64,000 nt of DNA from Seminavis robusta (taxonomy: Eukaryota > Bacillariophyta > Bacillariophyceae > Naviculales > Naviculaceae), in NCBI GenBank assembly GCA_903772945.1, contig CAICTM010000395.1:1-64000 (forward strand), in the 5' to 3' direction. A model generated the notes under the pieces. The model made no database searches. It was not told the origin of the DNA and saw only the letters and a list, made by a program, of their open reading frames with translations. Numbering within the stretch: the first letter of the stretch is position 1; the number at the start of each line of letters is the position of its first letter. Of this stretch, positions 1 through 10,670 are shown piece by piece. The translations under genes and the position numbers were made by a program.

Positions 1-556
1 TTCCTGCATAATTTTGTCCTATAGATCACTCACCAGAAATTCTCCGGAGATTGCCCCGCGCTTTAATTCATATGTTATACTTGTCCGACTGATGTCGTGC
101 ATTCCGTGACCCTTGTCAGGGGGGCGAATGCAATCCGGCTCTTAGCCTTATTCGCGACTCGATCCTAGATAGGGGTGGAGTTCGTAACTCATGACTAAGT
201 CTCTCGTGAATAGTCATTGAAGACGGGTTCTCATGGGACCACTCTAAGTCTATAGGTTGATGATGAAACTTTGCTCTAGATATTTAGCCAGCGTGGAAGT
301 ACTTCCACGTACTAGATAAATGCTAGACGAATTTTCCACGCGTTCTGTTTTTGGATCGTGGAGTGAGTAGGATTGCTACCGCATACTACTCTATCACACT
401 CTACAGTCTCCGCGGGAGTTTCAGATCTACGATCCTTTGGTTGTGATCTCTCTCGTTGATTAGTTTTCATAGCTTTCTAATCTCTCTCTGAACTTTCATT
501 CTCTCAAACTCAAACCACTCGAAAGATCTTACACTAAAAGCCTTTAGCGTAGTGCA
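1..556 (+). mobile_element. 3' end of a Ty3/gypsy-like LTR element, with its 3' LTR at 129-556
   Basis: Positions 129-556 match the two LTRs at 13426-13903 and 17402-17815. The LTR starts TGCAAT and ends GTAGTGCA, the usual TG...CA form. The 1-128 stretch matches the internal DNA just left of the third LTR, including the G-rich polypurine tract next to the LTR start, so this is the 3' end of an element whose body lies left of the window. The family is assigned from the better preserved relative at 13.4-17.8 kb. It is a fossil fragment here, and no target duplication can be checked because only one end is visible. Confidence 0.75.
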
Positions 557-3300
557 TCAGTCAACGTCAAATCCAACTGCTCATTATCCACCGCTCCCTC
601 CTCCTGTTGCCATTGCATCTTGTTGCCATTGCCGCACGTTGACCTTGTTGATTTACTGCCTCCTATTCCATCAGCTATTAATGGACCTTGACGACGCTTC
701 TTATCTTCAGCATCCTCTTCATCATAAACTCCTTCAACAGTACCAGCGCCATCCTTGTCAGTCCACAGGGATTCAGCAAGCCTTCTTTAATCTAATCCAA
801 TCATCCCACCATGATCCTTCCCCACCATGACTACCACCCTTGACCACAGCTCAATTCCAGAGAGCTCCTCCAGCGACATTGGGAAAACCAAAGAAGAGAC
901 CAAGCTTACAGAAGTCCCTCGGCTTGGAGGTATCAACCACAACTGGAGCCTGGACAGGATCTGCCTCAGATGGACTGGGAAAGGAACTCAAAGCACCCTA
1001 TGCCTCAGGGGTTTTCTTGGAGACGACCATCTAAAACAATCACACCACAACTCCAGCCAATTGAATTGGATGCAAGAAGGGACTGAAGGATTCCCCCAGT
1101 CTCCTCTTCTCTACTTTGACTGATGTCCAATGCCTCTGGATCCCATGTGTTAGCCTCTCTTATCGCCTTTGAAAGTATAATGACTGGCATGGAATGGGAA
1201 GGGATCTTTGAGCTTGTTGTTTGTGATCTTCTAATACTAAAACACATTAACAAAATTAATAAGTTCACCGCTCATGGGCAGGTTCAGGATCTATGATGGA
1301 CAAGTTGGCATCATGATCTCACAGGTAATGGGGTTGGATTCATCGATGCTGGGACTCCTGAGCCACACTCTGTCTGCCGTATGATCTAACCAGCCTGCTG
1401 TCGGGAAAGGCTGTCTTGAATCTTGCACTGATCACTCCAGGAAGAATTGAAATCATATGCCCCTCGAGCCAAGCATAATGGGCCCTAGCTTCTCTTGGCT
1501 CTTCTGCAGAAGATATACAGACTTCTCTCACGCAAGATTGAGACTCAAAGCCAAGCTTCTTCACTTTGGACATCACCAAGTTCCTGGGGAAAATGTGTCC
1601 ATAGTATGTTGTCATTCAAGCAAGCTCATCAAAGAGAATTCGATTGAACTTTATGTCCAGTGATCCAATGCCTGAAATAACCAGCAACATCCCTGAGAGG
1701 TCCTTCTTGGTTGTGGGTGTCAATATTTTCAGATCCAAAGTCATGAGCTCGTTGTCAAGAGCGACATAACGGATTTGATAGCAACTATGGAACAAACAAT
1801 TAGAAGCACTCGACACATTGAATGACTTGGATCCCTCTATCGGGTCCTCCATAACCAGAAAGACATTATGAAGCCTGCCCAACACATTGGATGCAAAGAC
1901 CTCCCAGGCCAAAGCCTTCCAGGCCAATCGACAATGCTGTTGAGGACAAGGTTTGGTAGTCTCACCCAGGAATAGAACCAGTGGCTCCCCAGCCAGTGGT
2001 ACCCGTTCTGTGGAGGCGCCTGTTTGCTGTGGGGCTACGGTCACCCAAGGACGATCTGTCCTAAGCGAGGTGCTCAAGATTAATGGCCTGAGTGCTGAAA
2101 CCAACTTCAAGCTCTTGGTCTCATCAGCAGTTGCTTCCATTGCCCCAATGGGAGAACATTTCCCGATGATGCACCAACACAACATTTCTGTTATGGCGGC
2201 AAGGTGTTGCAAATACTGTCGCAACTGTGGTGAGGTTCTCCAAAGGGAACCATATGCCCACTTCACCAGTGAGAATCGTGGATTCCGTAAGTTTCATTAC
2301 AAGGCACCCCCATCGATTGGGAGTGCCAACTTCCTGCTCCAGCTCCAGCTCGCAGCTCCGCTTCAACTCCATTCAATGCTGGTGCCAAACCTGGCTTCTT
2401 CAACCTGGGGCTACCTTTACAGTCTGCGGACATCCCTGTTTGGTCACTGATGAATTGTATCCATACCAGTCCCAATGTCGGATTTGTTTGATTTCTTGCA
2501 GTACTACATGGCTGGGTCGTAATTTCAGTTCCGCGAACTCATGCTTCCTCATGAGCTACTTCACTGGGGCCTTCATGTAATGTTCTGGTAGAGTTACACA
2601 CTTGGCAACCTCATGTCCTGGCCACTCATTGCCAATTTTATTGCCCCACTCATGCCCCTCTAGCCCAGGTCTATTCCTTCTCATGTATTGGGGGGAGAAG
2701 ATGAGTCTGCGATGCAGACATGGATCAAATAAACTTCGAATTCCAGACCTTACTCTTGGAGGGAGCATTCTATGTACAGCCCCCACACTGAAGGGGCTGA
2801 TTCCATCTCCTTTCCTGCTGTACCATCATTGGACTATGTCTCTGGCTGGGCCTTTGTGTTTGTCTCTCTTTGTGGTTTTACAACTTGCTTCTGTATTTCA
2901 AAGGTTATACCATTCTCAGTGGCTCTATCGCATCAACAAACTTGTTCTTCCTCGCTTCAGTCAGCCAAACAGTTGGATCCAGACCCAGACCCAGAGCACT
3001 TATCAATTCCCAGCATGGTCCTTCGGTCCTGTATGTATCAATACCTTTTCTTCAAGCATAAATTTACTCTTAAGGACACCTATGTCGTCTCTGCTCAACC
3101 CTCAACTCCAAACAGGCTTCCTCGCAAATTCCGGGCCAACAGAACCCTGTCGAGATTCAAGCTGATGGGCCTCCTTGGAGTCATTGGAACTCAGTCGCTG
3201 GGGCATAATCATTCCAGCTCTCCAGTGATCTTGTCTTTAGAAAACAGCTTCGAAGCTATCGATAAATGAAGGGAGAACTGAAAACACACAGCCTCACGGC
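557..3300. other. Unresolved, probably repeat-derived region with decayed minus-strand reading frames
   Basis: No convincing gene is seen. On the minus strand a frame runs from about 2266 down to 1340 with one in-frame TGA at 1616, giving about 300 codons of ordinary-looking protein that I do not recognise. Short frames on the plus strand (552-1123 and 2602-3269) are rich in Ser, Pro, His and Gln and look non-coding. The position directly after an LTR and the broken frames fit old transposon or pseudogene DNA, but no family can be named. Confidence 0.3.
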
Positions 3301-3987
3301 ACCACATATAGTGACACATGCTTGGCTCTCACGTCAATCTTGTTGAGGCCCACCCCGAATTGTTTGGCAAATTCAAATTTAAATTTAACAGCGACAGCGC
3401 GTTGTTATCTTTCAAACGACCAACTGCAAGCCAGTTCAAACGACCGACTGCAACAGCAAGCCAGCAATCGGAGGAACGGCCAATAATAGGGGGTAAAGTG
3501 GCTCCGGAAGCATGACTCAATGCATGACACACAAGCCGAGTCGTCAAGATAATAGGATCCTCATCGCGATTTCGATCGACAACAGGATAAAGAACAAGGG
3601 GAACAAGTGGATTGCTTACGAGCGAATCAACAAAAAGGGAATTGCTTGCGAGCGAATCCAAGGTATCGACAAAGGGATCATATGGATCCAATCGACAGAT
3701 TAAGTTGCAATAAGGGGAAGGACTACCGATGAAGATAATGAGAGGAAACTCAGGACTCTGCACCAAGGGATAGCTCATTCCATTGACAACCATAAGGGAT
3801 AGACATATAAGAATAAGAATGAGTAACATCTCATAACCTCGCATGCTACCATGCGACAATACCATTGTGGATTGATTAATCTAACGATCTAAGAGATGTA
3901 AAGTTTGTATTTCCAAATAAGTGAGCAGTTATTGATTATTTTCTAGAATAGGCCCGCAATTTATAAAGCTGTAAAGCTGAATTGTAA
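3301..3987. other. Spacer without a recognisable gene
   Basis: Nothing is supported here beyond short frames of 60-180 codons without family features. There is a small direct repeat near 3409-3460 (an AAACGACCAACTGCAAGCCAG-like unit in two diverged copies) and another near 3616-3665 (ATTGCTTACGAGCGAATC and ATTGCTTGCGAGCGAATC). Confidence 0.3.
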
Positions 3988-4506
3988 GCTGTATCCCGTC
4001 GCAACGAGGCCCCGGTTGTCATCAGCGCTTGGAACCGCGAGTCTTTGGGAGCGAAGATCAACCAAACTCTCCACGAAGCTGTGAATCAAGGGAAGAATCT
4101 TCTGCTGATCATTTTCATCAAGCCGAACGTTCTCCTTCCATCCAAACGCATCTTCTTTGATGGCATTGAAGGGACTGTTCGCTCTTCTTCTATGCAACAC
4201 CTGGAGATCATTTCGAACCAAGGCAATCGAGCGGTGTTTGTTCATTTTGTTGGAGGTGCGAGCACGTTTGGTGTGGCTCAGCTCGTTCCTGACGATGGGG
4301 AGGACGAAGCGCCTCCAGTGGCCGAAGCGCCTCCAGTGGCCGAAGCGCCTCCTATGGCCGAAGCGCCTCCAGTGCCCCCTCCTGTTGAGCAGCGTGGTCG
4401 CCCTCAGCCTCGTCGTCGTCAGCGTCAGCAGCGTCCGCCTCCACCCCAAGATTCTGATTCATCCGAAGCCGAGGAATTCGTCGGTCTCAGTCAGCTCACC
4501 CTCTAA
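3988..4506 (+). CDS. Open frame with a Pro/Glu/Ala repeat tail; possible exon or gene fragment
   Basis: The frame is open from 3988 to the stop at 4506 but has no ATG near its start, so it could be the last exon of a spliced gene or a remnant. The first ~85 residues are ordinary globular-looking sequence (for example AVFVHFVGGASTFGVAQLV). Four copies of an EAPPVA-type hexapeptide follow, encoded by 18-bp tandem repeats at about 4307-4378, then a Pro/Arg/Gln-rich stretch and an acidic end (DSDSSEAEEF). I do not recognise the family. The sharp composition change and missing start keep confidence low. Confidence 0.3.
   Translation, partial: AVSRRNEAPVVISAWNRESLGAKINQTLHEAVNQGKNLLLIIFIKPNVLLPSKRIFFDGIEGTVRSSSMQHLEIISNQGNRAVFVHFVGGASTFGVAQLVPDDGEDEAPPVAEAPPVAEAPPMAEAPPVPPPVEQRGRPQPRRRQRQQRPPPPQDSDSSEAEEFVGLSQLTL
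4307..4378 (+). repeat. 18-bp tandem repeat, about four copies
   Basis: The unit GCGCCTCCAGTGGCCGAA is repeated about four times with one changed unit (CCTATGGCC). It encodes APPVAE hexapeptides in the frame ending at 4506. Confidence 0.8.
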
Positions 4507-4883
4507 TCCAACCCAACAATCGACACCCCAAGCTCCCTAGTAGTAGTAGGAGAGGCTGTAGTGCATATGGTAGCTGTGTATGGCTCAAACAGCGCCATGG
4601 TCGAGGCTTGGGGTGGTTGGCTGATATTGCGTTCGAAAAGTGTTCAGCACCTATTATTGCTGTTAAAGCCATTTAACTGTTAAATTTGGCTTTACTAGTA
4701 AATCTCTAGCAACCGGATGTTAAATGTTAAGTCCCGCGTTAAAAGGGGTAAACGTGTACCTCTTTGAGCCTTTTCTTTCGTGCCACAGCACCGTGCAGTA
4801 CCCATCTTCTACCCATCCCTAGCTAGACCCATCCATAGTAGAAAGACGATACTAGCTAGTACAATACCGATAGCAATACAATA
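4507..4883. other. Spacer and likely 5' region of the next gene
   Basis: No gene is seen. An imperfect palindrome around 4664-4693 (AAAGCCATTTAAC ... GTTAAATTTGGCTTT) could form a hairpin. The last 100 bases before the ATG at 4884 contain several CTAGCTAG-like words, as in many spacers of this window. Confidence 0.4.
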
Positions 4884-5507
4884 ATGGCACGAGGCAAGCT
4901 AGTGTTCAAAGGGGACGATGCGAAAAAGAAGAAGAAGAAAAAGGCCAAGCATTCGAGCAGCAAGGGCGATGAAACGAGCGTGAGCGTGTCGACAGTGGCG
5001 GCAGCGGCATCCGTGGCCAGTGCGCCCACCACTACAGCAGCTGTGCCCCAGATGGTGACGGGCAGTGGCAAAATCACAACGAGCGGTACGGTGGTGACGG
5101 GTCATGGGACCAAATTTGGCAAGGAGATTGCAGCGGGAGACGCCTTGATTGTGATGGAGAATGGCCAGCAGCAGATGCGTGTCGTGACAATGCGCTTGTC
5201 GGATATCTCTCTCAATCTCTCGTCGGCGTTTGGGACTTCGTTCAAGACTCCCACATCCTACAAAGTCATTCGCAAACCACGAGACGACGCCAAATTGAAA
5301 CGTCTACAAGCCGAACAGGACTCGCTCTCCAAAAAGGAACAAGAAGAATTGGCATCGGGAACGTTTGGATCCAACGAAGAGTTTGTCTATCGAGTACGAA
5401 CCGAAACGGGAAATTACAGAATTAAACGAGAAAAAACAAGCAACAGCAGTACCAGAACCGATATGCTAGACATGAGGAGCAAAAAGACATCCGATAAGTA
5501 TTGCTGA
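4884..5507 (+). CDS. Small basic protein with poly-Lys N-terminus and a Gly/Thr beta-repeat-like core (207 aa)
   Basis: The ATG at 4884 starts a single-exon frame. Residues 1-30 are highly basic (seven lysines in a row at about 14-20), followed by a Ser/Val/Ala/Thr linker to about residue 55. Residues 57-105 hold G-x-G/T-rich alternation (TSGTVVTGHGTKFGKEI then GDALIV), resembling short beta-repeat modules. The rest is charged and helical (DDAKLKRLQAEQDSLSKKEQEE) and then Arg/Lys-rich. It reads as a soluble, possibly nuclear or RNA-associated protein, but I cannot name a family. Composition is like a normal gene, with a clear start, a clear stop and no breaks. Confidence 0.7.
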   Translation: MARGKLVFKGDDAKKKKKKKAKHSSSKGDETSVSVSTVAAAASVASAPTTTAAVPQMVTGSGKITTSGTVVTGHGTKFGKEIAAGDALIVMENGQQQMRVVTMRLSDISLNLSSAFGTSFKTPTSYKVIRKPRDDAKLKRLQAEQDSLSKKEQEELASGTFGSNEEFVYRVRTETGNYRIKREKTSNSSTRTDMLDMRSKKTSDKYC

Positions 5508-5639
5508 ACTGTACGGTAATAATATATAATATGACAAGGAGCAACGAAATGAAGACTATTAGCTGGAATCCGGGTCTTTGGGAGTAGATGAATGTGTTGA
5601 AGCAAGTTGGATGATCGCGTATCGGTAGACAAAATTATC

Positions 5640-6560
5640 TATCTACTGTAGACAAGCTTTCTCTATAGAAGGTTTAGAAGAATCAAAACTATACTTTTTT
5701 CGACCCCCTACGGGTAGCCTGAGAAACTGAGGCATTGGCTTGGTGAGGATTATTTGAGGAAAGCCAGGATCGGGCCAAGCTTTATGGAATGGAAGACTCA
5801 AATCGGGTCCTTTTTCCGTGCGGTAAAATTGGGGTTTCAAAAGCAGGACAAAGCTGGAAGAGCATGATGTACATTCCCGGAAAACACTTGCAAGGAAGGC
5901 AGAGACGAGTAGCCTCGACGACTCAACTCGGTGGGCAATGCAATGGGCTTTGATAAAGAGCTACCGGTAGCCACACACCACTGAGTAAGGGCGTTGCCAC
6001 TTTGCTTGCAGCGAGCCAAGCGGAAATACGTTTGGCGAGGGCCTCAGCTTCGGCCCCAAGTAGACCATCAGCAGAGACAACAAACGGAGAAAAGTGGCGG
6101 CGTTGGGAAAGACAGACGTCGAGATACTTGCTTTTCTTGTCGCGTTCGCCATTGCAAAGGACCTTGTCAGGATCCTTGCGACAGTGAGAAGCAGCATCAA
6201 GATTGATGACACGAACATCAATTATGCCATCAGTTCCGCGTTGCCAGAGGCCACGGATAAGGAGATCACCTCGTTCCTCGGATGGGGTGAGAACTACAGG
6301 AGAGTCGCTGGAAGGGGAACCATCCACAGCTGCAGCGCAACTTAGGTGGATACGGGGTTCGTTGTGAAGTGCAGATGGGATGAATGCCTTGGCAGCGAGA
6401 TCACCAACTTCAGCACGCACTTCAGTGTGGCGTTGGAGAACCATGCATGCAGTCTGCCCTTGGTACAGGAAAGGGGGTGAGTGACACAGAAGCCCTCTCC
6501 ACAGCCATCACAGTGGCTGGGAAGATCAGAGGGGCTCCGATCGTACTGTAGCACAAGCCA
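5640..6560 (-). mobile_element. C-terminal fossil of a reverse-transcriptase retroelement (zinc-knuckle plus nuclease-like region)
   Basis: Minus-strand reading gives pieces typical of the C-terminus of a retroelement polyprotein common in stramenopile genomes. There is a Cys/His cluster (CDGCGEGFCVTHPLSCTKG), then RHTEVRAEVGDLAAKAF, then a stretch with RGDLLIRGLW, GTDGIIDVRV and RRHFSPFVVSADGLLG. The IIDVRV and RGD parts fit a PD-(D/E)XK-like nuclease fold, as in some non-LTR retrotransposons; this is inference. No reverse transcriptase segment is visible in the window. The copy is broken, with several disruptions, and is read as an old fragment. A second fragment of the same family lies at 57850-58235. 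Confidence 0.6.
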
Positions 6561-7573
6561 GAATGATGGTGAGCCGGTGAGCCAGCTATCTAGCTAGTAG
6601 TAGGGGTAGCACTTTGTAGGACGAAGCTGGACGTACGAGCTTACGAGCAATCATACTTCTTCTCTTTTAGATGTCTGCCCTTGACTGGACATGTCATGCA
6701 TGGATGAGAGTGACAGTCAGACACACATTGGGGAAATTGCATGAGAACCTGAGAACCATGTTCGATGACCCAGGTTCTAATTACTCAAAAGAATTGTTCC
6801 TCAAAGAACAAATAAATGTATTCGCGGAAAAGTTATGGTACATAGATCCTATCTACCTAATACCCCTCCCATGACTCTGGGTGCATTGAAGGCATTAATT
6901 CTAATTACTACAATGACCGGGCAAGATCAAAGATCCATGCTCTGTTCCAAGCAAGTTGAAGCCTCACCATCACATGCCATGGCATCCAAGCAAGCCATCA
7001 ACGGAGTTGATCCATAATCTCGCCACCACCATCACAGAAAAGCAAGTCCTGCTGTAGATACAGTCATTATTGCTAGCTAAGACCACTAGAGCTAGCTAGT
7101 ATCCCTAAGCAAGCTCCAACTACGCCTGGGGTAGCATACCCTTCGAACCATTATCTCCCTGCCTCTTCCAGCTGCCCTACCGGTATCCTGCCATTGAACC
7201 GAAACCGATACCGAGTAGATACCTTTACCGTACTAGCTAGCTAGCCAAGAGGACAGCAAGGTCCTGATCAGCAGTCCTTTAAAATTTTAGAAGCAGAAGA
7301 AGACATCCAATTGAGCTTGAGCTTTCAGAAGACCCAATCATCTATCTGAATACCCACCTGAACCTGGATCCACGAGACTCAAGTCCTTCAGTTGCTTCTG
7401 GGGTTATTAGATCGACGGGAATATACCCTACCCTTCCCAGGATAAGGCCAGTTTACTGGAGTTTTAAGGCGGTATACCCCTGATACCCCCCACCAAAACA
7501 CAAGGCAAAGGGATAATCGTACCACAAGCTACAGTACGTACCCCCTGCACTACAATTACTCTTGTCAAGTGTC
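6561..7573. other. Spacer upstream of the 865-aa Ser/Arg-rich gene
   Basis: Only frames shorter than 70 codons are present. CTAGCTAG words occur near 6584-6600, 7075-7100 and 7230-7245, and GGTACC/CCGGTA words near 7180-7235. Nothing else is supported. Confidence 0.4.
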
Positions 7574-10171
7574 ATGGCTCAGGTGGGTACTACTCCATAT
7601 CCTCTGGAAAGTTTGGGAAGAAATAAGATGGAACCATCACAGCAAGGACAGGAAGGCTTTTGGGCTGATTTTAACCAGGGTGGCACTGATACACAACAGC
7701 AACAAACAGAAGAAAGATCCAATTCGTTCGAGTCTGCCTCAGAGGAACAGAACGGTGACCATAGTGAGCACGAAGAAAACGCGAAACAAAAACCAAATTG
7801 GCAGGACACAAACAAGTCCAAACTGCAAAATATTCTGTCTTCGCGTCGAAAATCGATACATCAAAAAGATGACGACGAGGAAGAGGAGGAACTACCAGTA
7901 CTACCCAAACCATCTCGTATCCGAAAATCTCGTAGTACAGGCGATGGCGACCAAGCTGCTCCTGTTGCTCGACCGGGAGCCTTGCGACGTGCCAAGAGTC
8001 GGCCATCTCTGAGTCCGCCGTCTATGAGTCTTCACCGAGAAAAGTCACGGCGATCATCCCTCAGTCCTCGGAGAACAGATACACCACGACGAAATTCGTC
8101 GCTCAGTCCTCGTGCGCGACGCAAAGTCAATCGAGAACGTTCCCCCGTATTATTCGAAGCCACTTGGCGACGGGAAAAACCAAGACCGTCTGCAGAAAAA
8201 CCAAGACAGACGTCCAACGGCGAAAAGCCAAGACAGGCGGGAGAAAAGCCAAGACGTCGTTCCGTGGGACCCGACGAGGATCGGGTAAGACGACGATCCG
8301 TGGGACCTAATGATGCGAAACCGAGACGACGATCTGTGGGACCGGATGACGCGAAACCGAGACGACGATCCGTGGGGGCGGAACGCCGTGGTGGGGACGA
8401 GAAAGCGAAGCGTCGGGACCGTTCTTTGGGACCGGGGGAAGACAACAACAAATCGAGACGTCGTGAGCGGTCGCCCATGCACGAGGACAAATCAAGACGC
8501 AGGAGGGATAGGTCTCCCGCGGCAGCTGGAGACGAGCGTACGAAACCACGACGAAATAATAGAGATACGAGTCGATCACCGGCAACAAAGGGTAGGAACA
8601 CCCGAAGCCCAAAGAGAAGCTCGGTTTCTGGTGGCAAGGGTCGCAGCCCCATTCGAAGGGCCAAATCCATGGATGAGAATCAAGCTTTCTTTGACAAGTT
8701 GGACGTTACTAGATCGGCAAAATCAACCGATCAGCACTTGGCCAAGCCGCGCCAGAATCGGAGTAGTATCAGTCAAGACAACAACAGCACGCTCCATGCA
8801 TCTTTCAGTGGTGTTGTTGACGCCTCCTGCAGTCCATCAGAGAGGCGACATGGAAGGCTAACCAATTCCCCGAACAAACGCCCACAATCGGCAAAGTGTA
8901 AAAACTCGCTCAATAAGGGGACCAGTCTGCGACGTCTCATGGCAGAGGGACAAAAAAGCAAACCCAAGCTCCAAGACTTGGATGATGACGATGACGTCAG
9001 CATTGATGACACCATTAGCTGGGTTCGGACGACACCCGTGAAACGAACAACCAAAGAAAAACCAATGCCCAGTCCGCGAATCGCGAAACTGACTCGAAGA
9101 ACTTCGAGTGGTACCCCGCCACCGGGTAGGCGAGATCATCTACGAAAAGCGCTCTCGGAAAAGCACGTCTCCAAAAGCATGCGGAAGACGCGGTCTGTGG
9201 ACGCGACCACCTACAATTCAAAATCCTTCAAAGTCACCAGCAAGGGGCAACGCATGAAGGAACTGGGACATCCGGTGGACGACAATCATGAAATGTCGCT
9301 CACAGAGCTGATGCCGCTGAAGCAGCCAAAGTCAACTCATTCCTCTCTCAACCAGAACGCGAGCCACCAGGGAAACAATAGTCGAACCAGACTGGCCGTG
9401 GCGACTTTAGCCGACAGTTTTAATGGGTCGTCCAAGATGCTGGGGCAGCAATCTACCAAGAAGCCATTCTCATTGGACGATAGCAATTTGTCCCTCGAGG
9501 ATGTTCTTCCGCCTTCTGCATTACATCAGAATCAATCTTCCGTGGATGATCATTGCAACGAGGACGAAAACGACAATGAAGGTGACAAACGCAATGTGGG
9601 AACCAAGGAGGAAATTGGAGGCTCGACAATCTTAGGCAGCGGAAAATCCAAATCAGATTTGGACGAAAGCCAGGAAGGTAAACACAAGGCACGAAAACAC
9701 AAGAGAAAGGACGAAAGCCTTCGGGGGAGTGCGGGGTCATCGGAGCATCCTCACAGACGCCGTGGCAGAGATGGGACCATGCGTGCGAGCACGGGGACGA
9801 CCCCACCGAAGGATGACAATCATCATCACAGAAACCGAAGCCACGATGAGAGTCTGCGTGCAAGCACGGGAACATCTCACAACGATCGCAGATCGAGAAG
9901 CCCCAAGCAGCGCAGTACCAAGGACCTTCGAGTCGGTAGCACTGGTTCGTCGCACCAGGACGACAGGAGGCATAAAAGCTCGAGGGATTTGAGAGCTAGC
10001 ACCGGCTCCTCGGACCACCACGAAGATCGCAAGCCTTCTAGTAAGAGCTGCCGAGATTTGATAGCTAGCACCGGTTCGTCGCACGAACACAGGTCTAGGA
10101 GCCCAAAGATTGGGAAAGCTAGCAATGTGCGATCATCGTCGACTGGATCGTCCGGTGACAAGCCAAGTTGA
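7574..10171 (+). CDS. Ser/Arg-rich disordered protein A (865 aa)
   Basis: I chose the ATG at 7574; the frame is open 12 bases upstream but only from a TTG. This is a long single-exon, strongly basic, low-complexity protein with no recognised fold. Residues 76-96 hold NWQDTNKSKLQNILSSRR, the short motif shared with the other Ser/Arg-rich proteins here. An acidic run (DDDEEEEE) follows, then RS-type stretches with SLSP repeats, four RRRSVGP/A copies at about 230-280, an Asp-rich segment near 475, and seven copies of an LRASTGSS-like octapeptide in the last 150 residues. The many RRxS sites look like basophilic kinase or 14-3-3 sites (inference). The C-terminal R-L-x2-L-R motif of its relatives was not found. 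Function is unknown. Confidence 0.8.
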   Translation: MAQVGTTPYPLESLGRNKMEPSQQGQEGFWADFNQGGTDTQQQQTEERSNSFESASEEQNGDHSEHEENAKQKPNWQDTNKSKLQNILSSRRKSIHQKDDDEEEEELPVLPKPSRIRKSRSTGDGDQAAPVARPGALRRAKSRPSLSPPSMSLHREKSRRSSLSPRRTDTPRRNSSLSPRARRKVNRERSPVLFEATWRREKPRPSAEKPRQTSNGEKPRQAGEKPRRRSVGPDEDRVRRRSVGPNDAKPRRRSVGPDDAKPRRRSVGAERRGGDEKAKRRDRSLGPGEDNNKSRRRERSPMHEDKSRRRRDRSPAAAGDERTKPRRNNRDTSRSPATKGRNTRSPKRSSVSGGKGRSPIRRAKSMDENQAFFDKLDVTRSAKSTDQHLAKPRQNRSSISQDNNSTLHASFSGVVDASCSPSERRHGRLTNSPNKRPQSAKCKNSLNKGTSLRRLMAEGQKSKPKLQDLDDDDDVSIDDTISWVRTTPVKRTTKEKPMPSPRIAKLTRRTSSGTPPPGRRDHLRKALSEKHVSKSMRKTRSVDATTYNSKSFKVTSKGQRMKELGHPVDDNHEMSLTELMPLKQPKSTHSSLNQNASHQGNNSRTRLAVATLADSFNGSSKMLGQQSTKKPFSLDDSNLSLEDVLPPSALHQNQSSVDDHCNEDENDNEGDKRNVGTKEEIGGSTILGSGKSKSDLDESQEGKHKARKHKRKDESLRGSAGSSEHPHRRRGRDGTMRASTGTTPPKDDNHHHRNRSHDESLRASTGTSHNDRRSRSPKQRSTKDLRVGSTGSSHQDDRRHKSSRDLRASTGSSDHHEDRKPSSKSCRDLIASTGSSHEHRSRSPKIGKASNVRSSSTGSSGDKPS

Positions 10172-10670
10172 AAGGACAGCAAGGTGCGCTCCGACTACTT
10201 CTCTGCTGGGATGTCACTGCGGCTCTGTACCATGGCTTTAGCAGTGGACATATGGGATTCGTGGAGGAGTCGGTATGGAATAAATATTAGGAAGTCTTTT
10301 CATGACGGGATGTGAAACCGGCAGATAGGTCATAGATGCCGTCCTCATCACATTTGGTTCGGCACCGAGACAACCCCTCCCAAATGTGAGGAAAAGGCAG
10401 TGAACAAGCGAGGCCTCAAGGGGGCGACGTAACCAGGATTCGATTCTTCACTTATTAGTCGCCATTTGAAAACTGGCAACTCCACCATGCAATTAATTGA
10501 GCAAGTGCAAGTCTCCGCAATGTAACAACGTCAACGCCAAATAGTAAAGGCGTGCTGATGGAACACGAAGAATCACACCGAGACGAACGACTGTATGCAC
10601 AAGATTCAAACTACGAAAATCAAAATTATCCCCAGTTAATTGATTTTGTCTGCCAGCCAATTTGGCCGGC
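10172..10670. other. Spacer between convergent genes
   Basis: No gene is seen. It presumably holds the 3' untranslated regions of protein A and of the glycosyltransferase-like gene. An ATAAAT word follows the upstream gene near 10280. Confidence 0.4.

Noticed and set aside
1616-2266. 216-codon minus-strand frame as an intact gene
   Set aside because: No ATG context or family features, a stop followed by continued protein-like sequence, and location in repeat-derived DNA.
7790-7870. Similarity of the shared K-L-x2-I-L-x2-R-R motif to a WH2 actin-binding motif
   Set aside because: The spacing and the LKKV part of WH2 are missing in all six proteins, so the name is not justified.
8032-8670. 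Long open frame on the minus strand inside the 865-aa Ser/Arg-rich gene (also 31411-32067, 9453-9875, 44985-45434, 47658-48580)
   Set aside because: Ser/Arg-rich coding DNA leaves opposite-strand and shifted frames open by composition. These frames have no independent start context or family features.
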